Assembly (NCBI GenBank): GCA_035578175.1
Contig: JAQMRL010000003.1
Location: 84,517,969 to 84,581,968, forward strand
Direction of reading: 5' to 3'
Length of the DNA stretch: 64,000 nt
Origin: Catonia carolina
Lineage: Eukaryota > Arthropoda > Insecta > Hemiptera > Achilidae
The notes beneath the pieces are model-generated. The model searched no databases. It was not told the origin of the DNA and was given only the letters and a program-made list of their open reading frames with translations. Position 1 is the stretch's first letter. Each line of letters begins with the position of its first letter. Shown here one piece after another: positions 1 to 11,866 of this stretch. The translations under genes were made by a program, and so were the position numbers.

Positions 1-229
1 TTAATATTTAATTTCGAAGACATCTTTTTTAATTATGGATATATTGATACCGAATCTCTAATTTTCGAACTGCAGCAGTATAAATGCCATAATTTTCTAA
101 GATAAAAGATATTAATATTAACAGTTACCTATATTTTATGTAATCTAAATTTTACTAACTTTTTCGGCTGCCTTGATCCTTGATCCTTACACGTGTTTCA
201 GTGGATCCACCACCATCGGAGTACACAAT
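1..229. other. No feature recognised
   Basis: AT-rich sequence with no ORF, repeat end or motif that I can identify. It lies outside the tandem duplication. Confidence 0.4.
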
Positions 230-790
230 ATAGTACTATTACTGAGTAAAACGAGGAGTGAGGTGGTTTACCATTGCCTTCCTCACTGAGTGAAAGAGTA
301 TGCTTATCAGCACGCCAGGCCCTCTGAAAAGCATCTATAGTTGGGAGCTGACTTGTTTGCTAGTGCGGGATGAAGTGCAAGGGGCCTGGTACTACAGTAG
401 TTATTCGAAATTGTTTGTGAGTAATATTTTAAGAAGAGCGCGTATTAATGGTATTATTATTATTACTACTAGGTTATAGGAGGAGGGAAATCGTACAAAC
501 AATCCTCCTCCACCCGAATTCCTTACACTAGCAATCAAGTGAGCTTCCATCTATACTTTCCATTCTGCAAATGACACCTTCACTTCATTCACCACAAGGT
601 CTGGCTGTATATTGAAATTCATTAATCTCAGGGGAGATAACCCTGACTAGTGTCTTTTACACCTTTCCCTTTTCAGTTCTTGAATGCTTCAGTCATATAA
701 TTGGCTGATCACGTGATAAAAAATAGAACTATTTTCTGTAGCTCAGTAATTAGCAGATTGAGTGCAAATAATTTAACACTACACCTGACC
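230..790 (-). mobile_element. SINE-like repeat, copy S1, split by a mini-hAT
   Basis: The sequence matches the ~390-bp interspersed repeat seen best at 8328-8725. The family minus strand would begin near CCCATAACAGACAGG and end in a hairpin AGCCTTTCGGCT followed by GATGACC and a CAA-rich tail. Here the block GGAGTGAGGTGGTTTACC and the later block around the GGTCTGGCTGTA motif are separated by a 208-bp insertion. The copy is diverged from the others and lies outside the tandem duplication. I saw no pol III boxes, so it could instead be the 3' fragment of a longer non-LTR element. Confidence 0.55.
340..547. mobile_element. Mini hAT-like MITE with 8-bp target duplication
   Basis: A 208-bp insertion interrupts the SINE-like repeat and is flanked by the exact 8-bp duplication CATCTATA (332-339 and 548-555). 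Its ends are imperfect inverted repeats with the core GCTxACTTGxTTGCTAGTG. An 8-bp target duplication is the hAT hallmark. There is no coding capacity, so mobility would require a transposase from elsewhere. Confidence 0.7.
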
Positions 791-898
791 ACTTTTACCA
801 ACTGCATTCAGAGCTACAAGTGGACCCGAGAAGTTTTTGCCTACTATTGAATCTCCAAAGGTCATTCAGTACACTGGTCAGCCAGTTAAAATGTAGTA

Positions 899-2601
899 CA
901 GTGGAAACCCCTTATCCGGACATAATAGAAAATGCCTAAACTAAAGGATTCATGGATCAAATAGTTAAAGGAGTTAGAAAAATACGATGAACATTACTTA
1001 AATAACATAACTCTCCGGATTATTACGTAAATATTATTAAGTTTTATAAATATATCTATTATGTATTAAGTTGCGTTTGTTGTGACTAATGACAGAGCAA
1101 AGTTTATAGAACTGGAAGATACGTTATAGATACAACTGTATACATCTTCTGGACTGTGCTGCAAAACCTAATACTGTACAGAACATACATATTTTTATCT
1201 TATTAGCTATGTCCACACTCGTTCGACGTCGCATGCTACATCGCATGCGCTTAGAGGCATGACATCATCTGTCCACACTCGTTTGAAGGGCTTTATTTAA
1301 ACAAAAACAAAACGAATATTTTTGAACACTACACTAAATTAAAGCCTGTTCTTTCCTGCGTTGATTGGTTTGACTCATATTATTTTAACTTGAAACTAGT
1401 CGGAGATGCAGCAATTTACGCAAAAAGTAAAGTACGCATAAAGTTCCGTTATGTGGTTTTTAAACGTCCGTTACTGCGTCCAGGCTTTTCATAAAAGAAC
1501 GGCGTTTAAGTACGTTGAAGATCAGAGTTTTCTCTATATGAACATTTTAAAATAGAAGTCTAATGTTCCATTAAAAAATACCAGCCATTTCTTTTAAAGT
1601 GTATTTTGGCTTCACGTAAAGAGAGGGAAATGATTTTTGGACTGAACCATGCATTTTTACAGCAGTATTGTGCCATGTATCGTATTTTGCAATTGTAATT
1701 TAGAAATAGATATGTGGTGTTAATAGAAAATTCTATTAGTCTCTAAATTTCTTAAGAGGAAACTGAGCTCTATAGCGGTATCCGCTCCGAATAGTCGTTT
1801 AGAAAAACAAACTTCTGTGTTTTCCTGCTGCAACTCATTCTGAATAATTTAGTTCATTTAGAATAATTTAACGATGTTTTTATTTAAATTAAATAAACGC
1901 TTTGCTTGACATAATACCGTTGTGAAAATGCATGGTTCAGTCCAAAAATCATTTCCCTACCCTTACGTGGAGCCAAAAAAGCACTTTTTTAAAAAATGGC
2001 CGGCATATTAAAACGGAACATGAGATTTAACTTTTAAAACATTCATATTATAAAAAAACTCTGATCTTCAACGTACTTAAACGCCGATTTTTATGAAAAG
2101 CTTGGACGGAGTAACGGACGTTTAAAACCCACATAAACGGAACACCGGCTAAAAACTGAGTACTTCTTTGCGTAAATTGCTGGAGTTACCTGCGATTAAT
2201 TTCTAAATAAAACAATCTAAATCAAACCATTCAATGCAGGAAAGAACAAGCTTTAATTTAGTGCATTGTTCAAAAATATTTATGTTTTTTTAAATAAATT
2301 TCTTCAAACGATTGCGGGGAGACGTCATGCCTCTAAGCGCATGCGACGTCGAATCGAAAGTCGAATGAGTGGACATACCTAATGACTTTGTAGTATGTTT
2401 TGTAAAGAAATATAGCCTTCATAAATGTAAATTGTAGTTGAAAACTTGGCGCTTTTCAATTGTGTACGCCCATTTTACTACATCCATACTGTACTGTATT
2501 TCAGAAAATCAAACATCCCTTTTTGTGTCTCCCACAACCGGATTTTCTCATATCCGGCTTACCCTAGGTCCCAAATGATCCGGATAAGGGAGTTTCTACT
2601 G
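899..2601. mobile_element. pogo/Tigger-like element with nested fold-back insertion
   Basis: The ends are inverted repeats CAGTGGAAACCCCTTATCC and, on the opposite strand, CAGTAGAAACTCCCTTATCC, flanked by TA on both sides (897-898 and 2602-2603). The TA target and the CAGTxGAAxC terminus are typical of pogo-type Tc1/mariner relatives. Without the nested element at about 1203-2383 it is only about 520 bp, with no transposase ORF, so it is a non-autonomous relic. Confidence 0.65.
1203..2383. mobile_element. Fold-back element with ~480-bp inverted arms
   Basis: The termini TATGTCCACACTCGTTCGAC (1208) and GTGGACATA (ending 2377) are inverted, and the homology continues inward for about 480 bp on each side (about 1208-1690 and 1920-2377). 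The two arms carry the same landmarks in opposite orientation, such as CTTTCCTGCGTTGATTGG against its diverged mirror, and GACTGAACCATGCAT against ATGCATGGTTCAGTC. An AT-rich loop of about 230 bp separates them. No ORF is present. A related palindromic element surrounds a mariner insertion at 24968-26556. The family is unassigned. Confidence 0.7.
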
Positions 2602-2629
2602 TATTACTATCAGTGTCAAAAACTGACAT

Positions 2630-2799
2630 TATAGTGGTCAGCGCAACTGGCTTCTACGCCAGGGACCCAGGTTTGATTCCCGGTCAGGTCTGGCATTTTT
2701 TCTTCACTCACTTTCATATATATCATCATTCTCCACCATTTGCATTAGCAGAAATTGCAAAACAGTCAGCTGTAAAACAAAAAAAAGGCAAAAAAATAT
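2630..2799 (+). mobile_element. tRNA-derived SINE
   Basis: A 170-bp unit begins with a tRNA-like head: A-box-like TAGTGGTCAGCG, a CTGGC/GCCAG stem with a 6-nt loop, and B-box-like GGTTTGATTCCC. A body follows, and the unit ends in an A-rich tail (2779-2799). It is flanked by the 7-bp duplication CTGACAT (2623-2629 and 2800-2806). The loop size and imperfect T-stem argue against a functional tRNA gene. It lies just right of the pogo-like element. Confidence 0.65.
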
Positions 2800-2806
2800 C
2801 TGACAT

Positions 2807-3094
2807 GTTTTGTATCATAAGTTGCAACAACTCAGTGAAAATCTATACTCTACATGCAAATAACTAGCAGGGCATGAAAACCTGCAAACAGCAATGACAG
2901 TGTGAACCTGTTGGTGCGATGCAATTTCAATGTAATGGAACTAGCATGAATTTTGTTTTTGGAATGAATGGAACTCGGGTGTACTGTGTCTATAGTAAGA
3001 CTTTTCTGAGACAGTGGTTCCAATTCACCACATGTGATAGACAGCAGTGAGAACCCACCCTAAAAAATGTTCTTCAAGTATAAACTCATAGTTA
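2807..3094. other. No feature recognised
   Basis: Unique-looking AT-rich DNA between a SINE and the next inverted-repeat element. I see no ORF or motif. Confidence 0.4.
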
Positions 3095-4302
<1,208 letters not shown>

Positions 4303-4396
4303 CTACGACAGGGTGTACTGTACCTTTTTCTTGTACTTCCCAAACTGCAGACTACCCTTAATTCGAATTAATCAGGGTTAGAAAGTCATAATGGTA

Positions 4397-5424
4397 CTGT
4401 CTGACAAGTTTCGAAATAGGATTCCCTCCCTACCGCGCCACTTCGCATTACGCACTGTCCCAAAAACATTAGCTCGGATAGTCAGTCTACTAGTACAGCT
4501 CATTACTACAACAATATTTATATTCATACTTACTATTACTTTATTATTTATTACTATTTGCACTTACTTAACCTGTACCTGTTTAAATCACAAATGTACA
4601 CTTAAACTATTTGTTTAATCGAAACGAATTTATCTGAATATTGAACAACCGATCAAACCCAAAACATAATAAAACTGCACTGACTACAAAACCAATATTG
4701 CACGGTCGCTAACACTGTACAACTGAACTAAAAGCATAGTTTATATTAGCTGCTCTTAAGTAAATAAGGAATAATGCTTACTCCATTTAATTAAATCGTA
4801 TCAATTATTTAGATTTACAGTCAACATTACAAATTAAGAACTTGCTGTGTTATTAAGACTACACTACCTAATAGTAAACAAAAATAATGGAAACAATAAT
4901 GACTTTCTGCTGATAGTCACATAATCTGTACAAAATGTTATGGATAACAAGAATCTACAGTCCAGCCTCTCTTAGTTTGCTCCTAATGTAAACAAATAAT
5001 GACGTCACTGAGCATGCGCATTATAACAAAATGTGTACACGCTGATTATAAAGTAACAACAAAATACTTTCAAAAGTATTTAAATACGAAATACTTTTAA
5101 AAGTATTTTTCTTAATGAAATTGCTACATCATATCATGACTGATGTTTTTAGTACTTTAAGTGCTTATAATTTTAAAAATAGTTAACTTAATAGGAATAC
5201 GACATCCGTAAAGTCGCGGACTCTAGCGTGCACCCTGTAGTAGGTGGCTTTTGTTTGTTGACAGTAGGAGCAAACTAAGAACGGCTGAACTATAGTATAA
5301 GTGATTCATATTAATTTTGCTCATTTTTGTTGTGCGTACCAATGTATTCGATCCGGCACGTTAAGCGAAAGGAAATGTAAGAAGTGGGGAAGGAAGGGAA
5401 TCCTATTCGATCGTTGTCAAGCAG
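4397..5424. mobile_element. TA-flanked MITE with CTGTCTGAC termini, copy 1
   Basis: The left end CTGTCTGACAAG and right end TTGTCAAGCAG are inverted and each is bordered by TA (4395-4396 and 5425-5426). Homology extends inward through a block centred on ATAGGATTCCCT in both arms. A second MITE is nested inside at 4955-5295. The pattern suggests a non-autonomous Tc1/pogo-type element. No transposase ORF is present. Confidence 0.5.
4955..5295. mobile_element. Nested MITE, copy 1
   Basis: The left arm CTACAGTCCAGCC followed by TTAGTTTGCTCCTAATGT is mirrored on the right by a diverged inverted copy ending GGCTGAACTATAG. The arms are about 45 bp and the element is about 340 bp. It sits inside the 4397-5424 element. 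The termini resemble pogo-like CAGT ends. No ORF. Confidence 0.45.
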
Positions 5425-6069
5425 TAGTTATTTTATTTTTCTAAAATAAATAAATAAATAAATAAAATATTGACTATAGTAATCATAAATAATTTTATAT
5501 ATTTTAACAATTAATCATACAGATTTAAAATTATTTTGTTAGTTAACAACAAGCATAACCACATCCAGTATATTCATAGCAATACCAATCAAAGTTTTTC
5601 CACAGTTTGTCGCTCGTAAGTTTCAAACAACAGTAATCACAGCAACATGGCCTACATAATGCTAATACAAAAAATCCTATCATTACAAACGGGGCACAAA
5701 GTGATAAAATTATCTTTACTAAAATATAATCTAAAACGACGTTCCCGGTTTTGTTTGATACAGGTCTGGCATCTGACTGACCCTGAAAATTAAAAACAAA
5801 ATTCATTATAGTTACTGATCTGATAATTTTGGTTGTTTTATTAATACACGAAAATACAAAATTATTACAGTAAAATCCGCTTAATACGATTTTCATGGGT
5901 CCAACACCAATTTGCATCTTAGGCGGAAAATCGTCTTAGCCGAGAAGCGACCAAGACAAATCTCAAGAGAGTGCTTTTGAAAGAAATTATTATTGAAGTC
6001 AGAAAAGTGTTAATGTTTTAACATCTGTTATGTGAGAAAATAGTAATAAAAGCAATTACATATGGGCTG
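5425..6069. other. Low-repeat segment around the exon, copy 1
   Basis: Apart from the exon, this stretch holds a short (AAAT)n run near 5449-5468 and no recognised mobile element. It is one of the few parts of the window not assignable to repeats, which adds weight to the exon call. Confidence 0.4.
5543..5782 (-). CDS. Candidate terminal exon of a small Cys-rich single-pass membrane protein (unknown family), copy 1
   Basis: I do not recognise this gene. On the minus strand a polypyrimidine stretch and an AG acceptor (TTTTTAATTTTCAG) precede an in-phase reading frame of exactly 80 codons including the TAA stop. An AATAAA lies about 105 nt past the stop (plus positions 5432-5437). The 79 residues run as follows: a short polar start GQSDARP, a hydrophobic membrane segment at about residues 18-43 (ending FFVLALC), a cysteine cluster CRPCCCDYCC suited to palmitoylation or metal binding, and an aromatic/Cys tail ending YTGCGYACC. 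Upstream exons were not found. The copy 2 exon differs at 16 of 79 residues, while nearby noncoding DNA is nearly identical. The function is unknown, and a chance ORF with a fortuitous splice site remains possible. Confidence 0.5.
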   Translation of the reverse strand, partial: GQSDARPVSNKTGNVVLDYILVKIILSLCAPFVMIGFFVLALCRPCCCDYCCLKLTSDKLWKNFDWYCYEYTGCGYACC

Positions 6070-6455
6070 TGTTTAGGTCATCAGCCGAAAGGCTGATTTG
6101 AACCTGTAGAGGTTTTACTAAGTAAAACGAGGAGTGGATTGTTTACAATTGCCTTCCTCACTGAGTGGAAAAGTACGCTTATCAGCATGCCGGGCCCTCT
6201 GAAAAGCACATATTTTTCTCTCTGCGATTGATACCTGCACTTCATTCACAACAGGGTCTGGCTGCATGATGAAATTCATTACTTTCAGAGGAGACAACTC
6301 TGATTAATGTCTTTTGCACCTCTACCTCTTCTGTTCCTAAATGATTCAGTCATTTAATTGACTGATCATGTGGTAAGTAACAGAACTATTTATTTTAACC
6401 CTGCTGCGAACAGTTTGAGAGTAAATAATTTGACACTTCACCTGTCTGTTATGGG
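6070..6455 (-). mobile_element. SINE-like repeat S2, copy 1
   Basis: A full-length member of about 386 bp. On the minus strand it begins CCCATAACAGACAGGTG and ends in the hairpin AGCCTTTCGGCTGATGACC. It shares the internal motifs of the other members. No ORF. Confidence 0.65.
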
Positions 6456-7109
6456 CATACATATAGGTTATTTACGTACTAAATAAATAACCAAAAAGAT
6501 ATAGGCTATACGTTTTTTTGAACATTATGTTTAATTTTTAAAAAAAACCACGAACAAATGACACCACTAATAAATATACTATATGCACTGTAACTAATAA
6601 AATTTCCATTACTTATTTTTAAAATAGTCATAAATTTTGAGCGGGTATTAGGTGGGATCGAATGCTTATTAATCGGAAACATATACAAGTGAAACATATA
6701 CCTTATTAATCAAGAGACTTCATGAGAACCGCGTTTTCAACAGAAAATCGTTTCAGCCGTGAGTGTATTAAACGGATACTACTGTAAATAAGGTGGAAGG
6801 TGCAAATCCTAGATTACACTAAATGTTATGTACATTTTACTTTTCAATATTTAATTAGCCTACATGCCCAGAGATATATTGGGTGATGTTAATAAAAATG
6901 TATAATTTATATTAGTTGTAATCAAATCTTTCCCTCAGTGCGCGCTCTTTCCCCAAAAAGAAAGTGCAAAGTGAAAAAGAAGTGAGAAAGGTGTTTTTTC
7001 CTCACTTCTCTTCAATTTGTACTTCCGAAAGTATTTTCCGGAAATAAGGCAATAATGAGACATTTCCGGGAAGTACTGAAGGAGCGCAACATAGGAATTC
7101 AAGTAAATG
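6456..7109. other. AT-rich spacer, copy 1
   Basis: No gene or repeat boundary is recognised. A short imperfect inverted repeat around CCTCACTTCT/AGAAGTGAGG lies at about 6980-7010. Confidence 0.35.
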
Positions 7110-8130
7110 GTATGTGATCATGGACAACATGAGGAATTTGCAAGACCTTCTCAATGGAATAGGTGAACACACTAAAACCATGGGGCTTGCTTGTTGTTAA
7201 TTAGGCCAGCAGCCGAAAGGCTGCTTTTAACCTCTACAGACTTTACTAAGTAAAACGAGAATTGAGGTGGTTTATCACAATCTTTCTCCCTGAGTGGAAA
7301 AGTGTACTTATCAGCATGCCCACTTATCCAGGTTCTCTGAAAAGCATCTCTGAACACCCTGCATATGACAACCTCACTTCATGCACCACAGGGTCTGGTT
7401 GTATACAATGATGAAATTCACTACTATCATAGAAGAGATAAATGTGACTAGTGTCTTTTACACCACTACATCTTCTATTCTGAAATGCTTCAGTCATATA
7501 ACTGGCTGACCATGTGATGTGATAAGAAACAGAACTATTTTTTGTAGCCCTGGAACTAACAGATCGAATGCAAATAATTTAACACTCTACCAGCCTGTTA
7601 TGGGAAGGGGATTAGTATTAACATAAAAATGATAAAATTTATGATAATTACTCGAAAATTAGAAGAATTCAGGAGCATATCACTGAACATAACAAGCTCA
7701 TCATAGAGCGAGTTAATAAATTTAACTATCTAGCGATACGGGTTTGTGAAATTGTGAGTCAGATATGGAAATAAGAAGCCTGATAGAGAAGGATCGCAGG
7801 GCGTTCGTGAAATTCAAGAAAATGTTTACCAGCACAGATTCTCATCTTGAGCTTAAAATAAGATTTGTAAGGTGTTACATGTGGTCGGTGCTGTTATATG
7901 TACTTTGAAGGTGGCTAATATGAATAACTTAGAAGCCTTTGACATGCAGATACGAGTATATCACCGGATATTTAAAATACCGTGGACAGCTAAGAAATCG
8001 AACGAAGAATCTGGTGAGAAGAGACCGAAAACTGCTTACGCAAATCAAATGCAGGAAAACTGCATATCTAGGACACATAATGCGTAATCTAAAATATCAA
8101 CTCCTACAGCTGATACTATTCTTACACAGG
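7110..8130 (+). pseudogene. RTE-like LINE reverse transcriptase relic, split by a SINE-like repeat, copy 1
   Basis: Read across shifting frames, the plus strand encodes a recognisable non-LTR reverse transcriptase thumb and C-terminal region. First comes NMRNLQDLLNGIGEHTKTMG (7125-7184). After the SINE-like insertion come KFMIITRKLEEFRS, a degraded FNYL motif, and MNNLEAFDMQIRVYHRIFKI followed by KTAYLGHIMRNLKYQLLQL. These blocks match the order seen in RTE-type and related endonuclease-reverse transcriptase elements. Stops and frameshifts throughout make it inactive. The copy at 35.1-36.1 kb has the same lesions, so it decayed before the duplication. Confidence 0.6.
7191..7604 (-). mobile_element. 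SINE-like repeat S3 inserted in the LINE relic, copy 1
   Basis: It begins on the plus strand with TTGTTGTTAATTAGG and the inverted hairpin AGCCGAAAGGCT, and ends near CCTGTTATGGG. It splits the RTE-like relic between the GLL and KFMII blocks, so it inserted after that LINE. It is more diverged than S2 and S4. Confidence 0.6.
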
Positions 8131-8327
8131 GGGAAACCGGTAATTTTTTCCAACGGGTAATAATTCGATAATGAGCCGGTAAATTTACTACACTTGGTTT
8201 AGTAACTGATACGGCAACTCTTCAAGCATTTGTCACGCCAGTTTCAGTTTGATAAATCCATGCATCTTGAGAAGAGGATAATTTTTGTTGTTTTTTCATC
8301 GGTAAGTAAACTTTTCACCGTATTACT

Positions 8328-8725
8328 TTGTTGTTGTTGTTTAGGTCAACAGCCGAAAGGCTGGTTTGAACCTCTATAGGTTTTACTAAGTTAAACGAGG
8401 AGTGAGGTGGTTTACCATTGCCTTCCTCACTGAGTGGAAAAGTACGCTTATCAGCATGCCGGGCCCTCTGAAAAGCACATATTTTCCACTCTGTAAATGA
8501 CACCTTCACTTCATTCACCACAGGGTCTGGCTGTACAATGAAATTCACTACTTTCAGAGGAGATAACTCTGATTAGTGTCTTTTACACCTCTACCTCTTC
8601 TGTTCTTAAATGATTCAGTCATTTAATTGGCTGACCATGTGATAAGAAACAGAGCTATTTATTTTAGCCCGGTAACTGGACAGATTGAGTCTAAATAATT
8701 TGACAATCCACCTATCTGTTATGGG
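8328..8725 (-). mobile_element. SINE-like repeat S4, copy 1
   Basis: The best-preserved member. On the minus strand it runs from CCCATAACAGATAGGTGG to the hairpin AGCCTTTCGGCTG followed by a (CAA)n tail. The hairpin plus short-repeat tail resembles the 3' end of the RTE-like LINE at 49052-49899, which suggests shared reverse-transcription recognition. No pol III promoter boxes are evident. Confidence 0.65.
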
Positions 8726-8989
8726 CAGATTATTACTTTATCAGTGATAAAACTCACACATATTAAATTGGATGTTTTCTTAACACATTCGTTGAAAAAG
8801 AAACTATATTTATACTTAGTTACAAGATTCATTTTGTAAATAATTGCCTTTTTCAATATTTAACGTTGGACGAAATTCAAATATGGTGACGGAGCATGTT
8901 TTTTTAATAACACAAGGGGCAAGTTTTCTCATCTAGAAAGCTAGACCAACAAAACGTGGGTTCAATGTACAGCTTATACAAAACATTTG

Positions 8990-9380
8990 CCCATAACACA
9001 CAGGTGGAATGTCATATTATTTACACTCAATCTGTTAGTTGCAGGGCTAAAATAAATACTTCTGTGTCTTATCTCATGGTCTGCCAATTAAATGACTGAA
9101 TCATTTAAGAACGGAAGAGGTAAAGGTGTAAAAGACACTAATCAGAGTAATCTCCACTGAAAGTAATGAATTTCATTATACAACCAGACCCTGTAGTGAA
9201 TAAAGTGAATGTGTCATTTGCAGAGTGGAAAATATGTGCTTTTCAGAGGGCCCGGCATGCTGATAAGCGTACTTTTCGACTCAGTAAGAAAGGCATGGAA
9301 AACCAACTCACTCCTCGTTTTACTTAGTAAAACCCACTACAGGTTAAAACCAGCCTTTCGGCTGATGACCCAAACAACAA
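8990..9380 (+). mobile_element. SINE-like repeat S5, inverted relative to S4, copy 1
   Basis: The element reads 5' to 3' on the plus strand from CCCATAACACACAGGTGG to GGCTGATGACCCAAACAACAA. It is bordered by an imperfect duplication TACAAAACAT / TACAAAAAAT. It faces S4 across about 265 bp and could form a large hairpin in read-through RNA. Confidence 0.65.
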
Positions 9381-9599
9381 TACAAAAAATGGACACATGG
9401 CGCATGTACAAAGAGAGAAGCTTTGTTTTTAATTTATGCTTATTGTCATAGCGATATTGTTAAAGATTATTCTTAAGTAAAGACACCAAGAAACATTAAA
9501 AACTGTGTTTATCCAATAAAATTTAGTTTTTAGTTAATAATATATTATTTTGATACATGTAGTTCTGTAAACAAAAAAGCATAGTATAATTCTATTTCT
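9381..9599. other. No feature recognised
   Basis: AT-rich sequence without ORFs or repeat termini. The same sequence is at 37310-37528. Confidence 0.35.
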
Positions 9600-9995
9600 G
9601 AATAACCTTCCGCTGATTTTACACCATTGCCGCGATTACGCGAAAGCGGTTTCGCAGTGAAAGACGTTTATACCGGCGCGAAAATTTCAAAGCGGTGCCG
9701 CGTGATACTTGGCACATTTGTATTTATGGTCGATTTGCTTCGGTAGTGTTTACAAAAGTCAAGTATTTTTTTTCTTTAGAAAAAGAGGAAATATGATTCA
9801 TGAAATATATTTCAGTTGCCTGAACTGACTGAATCAACAATTCTGTCGATTTTACATTTGTTGCTATTGGTTTTACATCAAATATATCATAATAATTAGC
9901 AATTAATGATTCATCTTTCAAAATGCTTTTTATCTTCTTTTCAAAATAAAACACTATTTTACTTTTAAAAAAGCAATGAGTTAAAAACTATATTT

Positions 9996-10570
9996 GTGAG
10001 CCGGAATCCGAAAAGGGACCTATTGTCGAAAATTTTGTGTTTTGACCTATTAATTTTTTTAAATTTAGCATTAAATACTGACCAATTTCATGCAAAATTC
10101 AGACTTTTCTCTCAAAAGTTGTGTAAGTTACGGTAGCTTAAGTTTTTGATAAAAAATAATTGGTTTTAAATGCATTGTTAAACTTTAACATCTCAGTTTT
10201 CTAAATTTTAAATTTTAAAAACAAATTACACTTAGAAATTATACTAAATGTTTAAAAAAATGTTGATGTTTGACAAAGCTGAACGTTCTTTTAAATGAGT
10301 GCCTTCAATTTATTTAGTGGCTCTGCAACTGAGTCCATTAGCTTTGACTCGGGCTCAAAATACGTAATGGAAGGTCTCGGGATTCTTCTTTACCAAATTC
10401 ACCGATATTTTTCAACACATATTTTATTGCGTAGTTATTTCTACAGGTGTAATTACATTGAAAATACAACCGGACAAAGTAAACTACAAAATAAATGCAA
10501 ATATCGATGTATCGATATTAACAACTCATTTTTCTTCCGACAAGAGGTCCCTTTTCCCGTCCCACCTCAC
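9996..10570. mobile_element. MITE with GTGAG termini and AAAAGGGACC core, copy 1
   Basis: The left end GTGAGCCGGAATCCGAAAAG is mirrored by the right end, whose complement reads GTGAGGTGGGACGGGAAAAG. Both continue through GGGACCT and TTGTCGGAA-like sequence. A possible 4-bp duplication ATTT flanks it (9992-9995 and 10571-10574). No coding capacity. Confidence 0.5.
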
Positions 10571-10786
10571 ATTTAGTTTTTAAATAAAGTATATATATTT
10601 CACTAATAATTTGGTAAATTTTAATATTAAATATTTAAATTTACCAAATATTCTTTATTGATTTTTATTTTATTCACCAGATTTTAATAATTCAAATAAA
10701 TTTATTTTATTTTATTCATGATTATTAATAATAAATGTTGAAATATCTATGCCACTAATTATGGCAAAACGTACTGGTAATATTTA

Positions 10787-10885
10787 TCATGTTATTGTAA
10801 ATGGTAAAGCCACACCAACAAAACTAGTAAAAATAGCAATTAAACCATAAATGGCAAGGAAACCTAGCGCAGATGTGTTATCCAT
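10787..10885 (-). CDS. Possible 32-residue hydrophobic micro-ORF, copy 1
   Basis: An ATG in a good context (ACCATGG) opens a 32-codon frame that begins MDNTSALGFLAIYG and ends in ALPFTIT. A single hydrophobic segment spans residues 7-29, with AATAAA motifs downstream on the same strand. Copy 2 (38717-38815) keeps the frame with one change, Ala to Asp in the membrane segment, which would be disfavoured in a working transmembrane helix. I do not recognise a family. It lies within a repeat and may be a chance ORF. Confidence 0.2.
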   Translation of the reverse strand: MDNTSALGFLAIYGLIAIFTSFVGVALPFTIT

Positions 10886-11010
10886 GGTAATAGTAAACTT
10901 GCAAAATACTTGCAAATCATAACAAAATGCAATATTCTGAATTGTTTCGCGGGCGAAAATCTGTCGACTGCGACAGATTCGGACCTTCCTTTCACACTAA
11001 AAGGATTTCG

Positions 11011-11054
11011 CCAGGGCCGTTGAATAGTAATAATGTCCTATTCAACGGCCCTGG
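11011..11054. repeat. Perfect 17-bp-stem hairpin, copy 1
   Basis: CCAGGGCCGTTGAATAG and its exact inverse flank a 10-nt loop. The copy 2 equivalent has one mismatch in the stem. It sits in the GC-rich right arm of the composite element. The role is unknown; it is probably part of a mobile-element end. Confidence 0.6.
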
Positions 11055-11215
11055 GATTTCGCTGTTCTAGCCGTCTCAACCGATATCTCCGTAAGGGGGG
11101 AACAATATTGTTTCGCCTGATTATCGCGTAGTCAGATCGACAGCTTGCCGCGGAACAAAAGCGAAACCGCTGTTACGGTTTCGCGGCGTCAAAGTGAAAA
11201 CGGCGTTATAGCCTA

Positions 11216-11734
11216 TTTATTACATGTTTAGACTTTAAAATACTTGGAAAACTAGCCCATATGCGGGGCAAGTATTCCAACGCGACATGACTATAGTCAT
11301 TGCAATTTTTTTATGTAATTCTGTTGCAAATTACTTTTTTTTAGTATTAATTATTTAAAACCAGAGTGTATTTAAAGTTATAAGAAGAGAAATGATATCA
11401 AAAACTCAATGAGAAATGTATCTCAAAACATTACACAAATAATTTTAAAAAAGTGGGAAAATATGCCCCGGTCTCCCCTATTTCAACTTGTAAGTGTAAA
11501 ATAATAAATGAAAAAAAATTTGAAGCAGCAAAAATGAACGGTTGGTGAATACGTATTAATATTAACTAAATTGTAGCAAGAGTTGTGATTTATGTCACGT
11601 AAACAGAATTGACTATTAATAGTTAACAAAATACATGTATGCTAATGTCATTTATTTTAGTTACAGATATTGTCTGAACGTAAAAAAATATTACAGTAAG
11701 CCACATAATATATAAAAATGCAAATCTAAAAAAA
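11216..11734. other. AT-rich spacer, copy 1
   Basis: No gene, repeat terminus or motif recognised. A nearly identical segment is in copy 2 at 39185-39703. Confidence 0.35.
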
Positions 11735-11866
11735 TCTGGTGTGAAACACTCACACACTTTCTCTTGCCAATGCAAATAATGAATAATATAACCTAATATA
11801 AGTAATAAAACATTTCGATTAAACCAAAAAACATAACCTCATTTTAATCATGAGTGAATGATGGAA
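11735..11866 (+). mobile_element. Helentron-like 5' fragment, copy 1
   Basis: It starts TCTGGTGTGAAACACTCACA and contains CTTTCTCTTGCC and ATCATGAGTGAA, then breaks off at about 130 bp, where jockey-type LINE sequence begins. The same fragment is at 39704-39833 in copy 2. Confidence 0.65.

Larger units (their letters stand above)
9600..11215. mobile_element. Composite element with GC-rich inverted ends, copy 1
   Basis: A block around GCCGCGATTACGCGAAAGCG (from 9629) is mirrored near 11160-11205 by a diverged inverted block containing AAAGCGAAACCGCTG and GTTTCGCGGCG. These GC-rich ends stand out from the AT-rich surroundings. Inside lie a MITE (9996-10570), an AT hairpin (10610-10648), a 32-codon ORF on the minus strand and a GC hairpin (11011-11054). 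Exact termini and target duplication are unclear, so the class is unassigned. Confidence 0.4.

Noticed and set aside
2640..2700. Functional tRNA gene
   Set aside because: Anticodon loop is 6 nt, the T-stem has a mismatch, no clear acceptor stem pairs, and the unit has a SINE body, A-tail and target duplication.
8340..8365. GC hairpin CAGCCGAAAGGCTG near T-rich DNA as a bacterial terminator
   Set aside because: The setting is eukaryotic. The hairpin is the conserved tail of a mobile repeat.
8315..8548. Small frames over the SINE-like repeats (also 7172-7357, 9209-9451 and copy 2 equivalents)
   Set aside because: They track the interspersed repeat, differ in frame and content between members, and have no protein signature.
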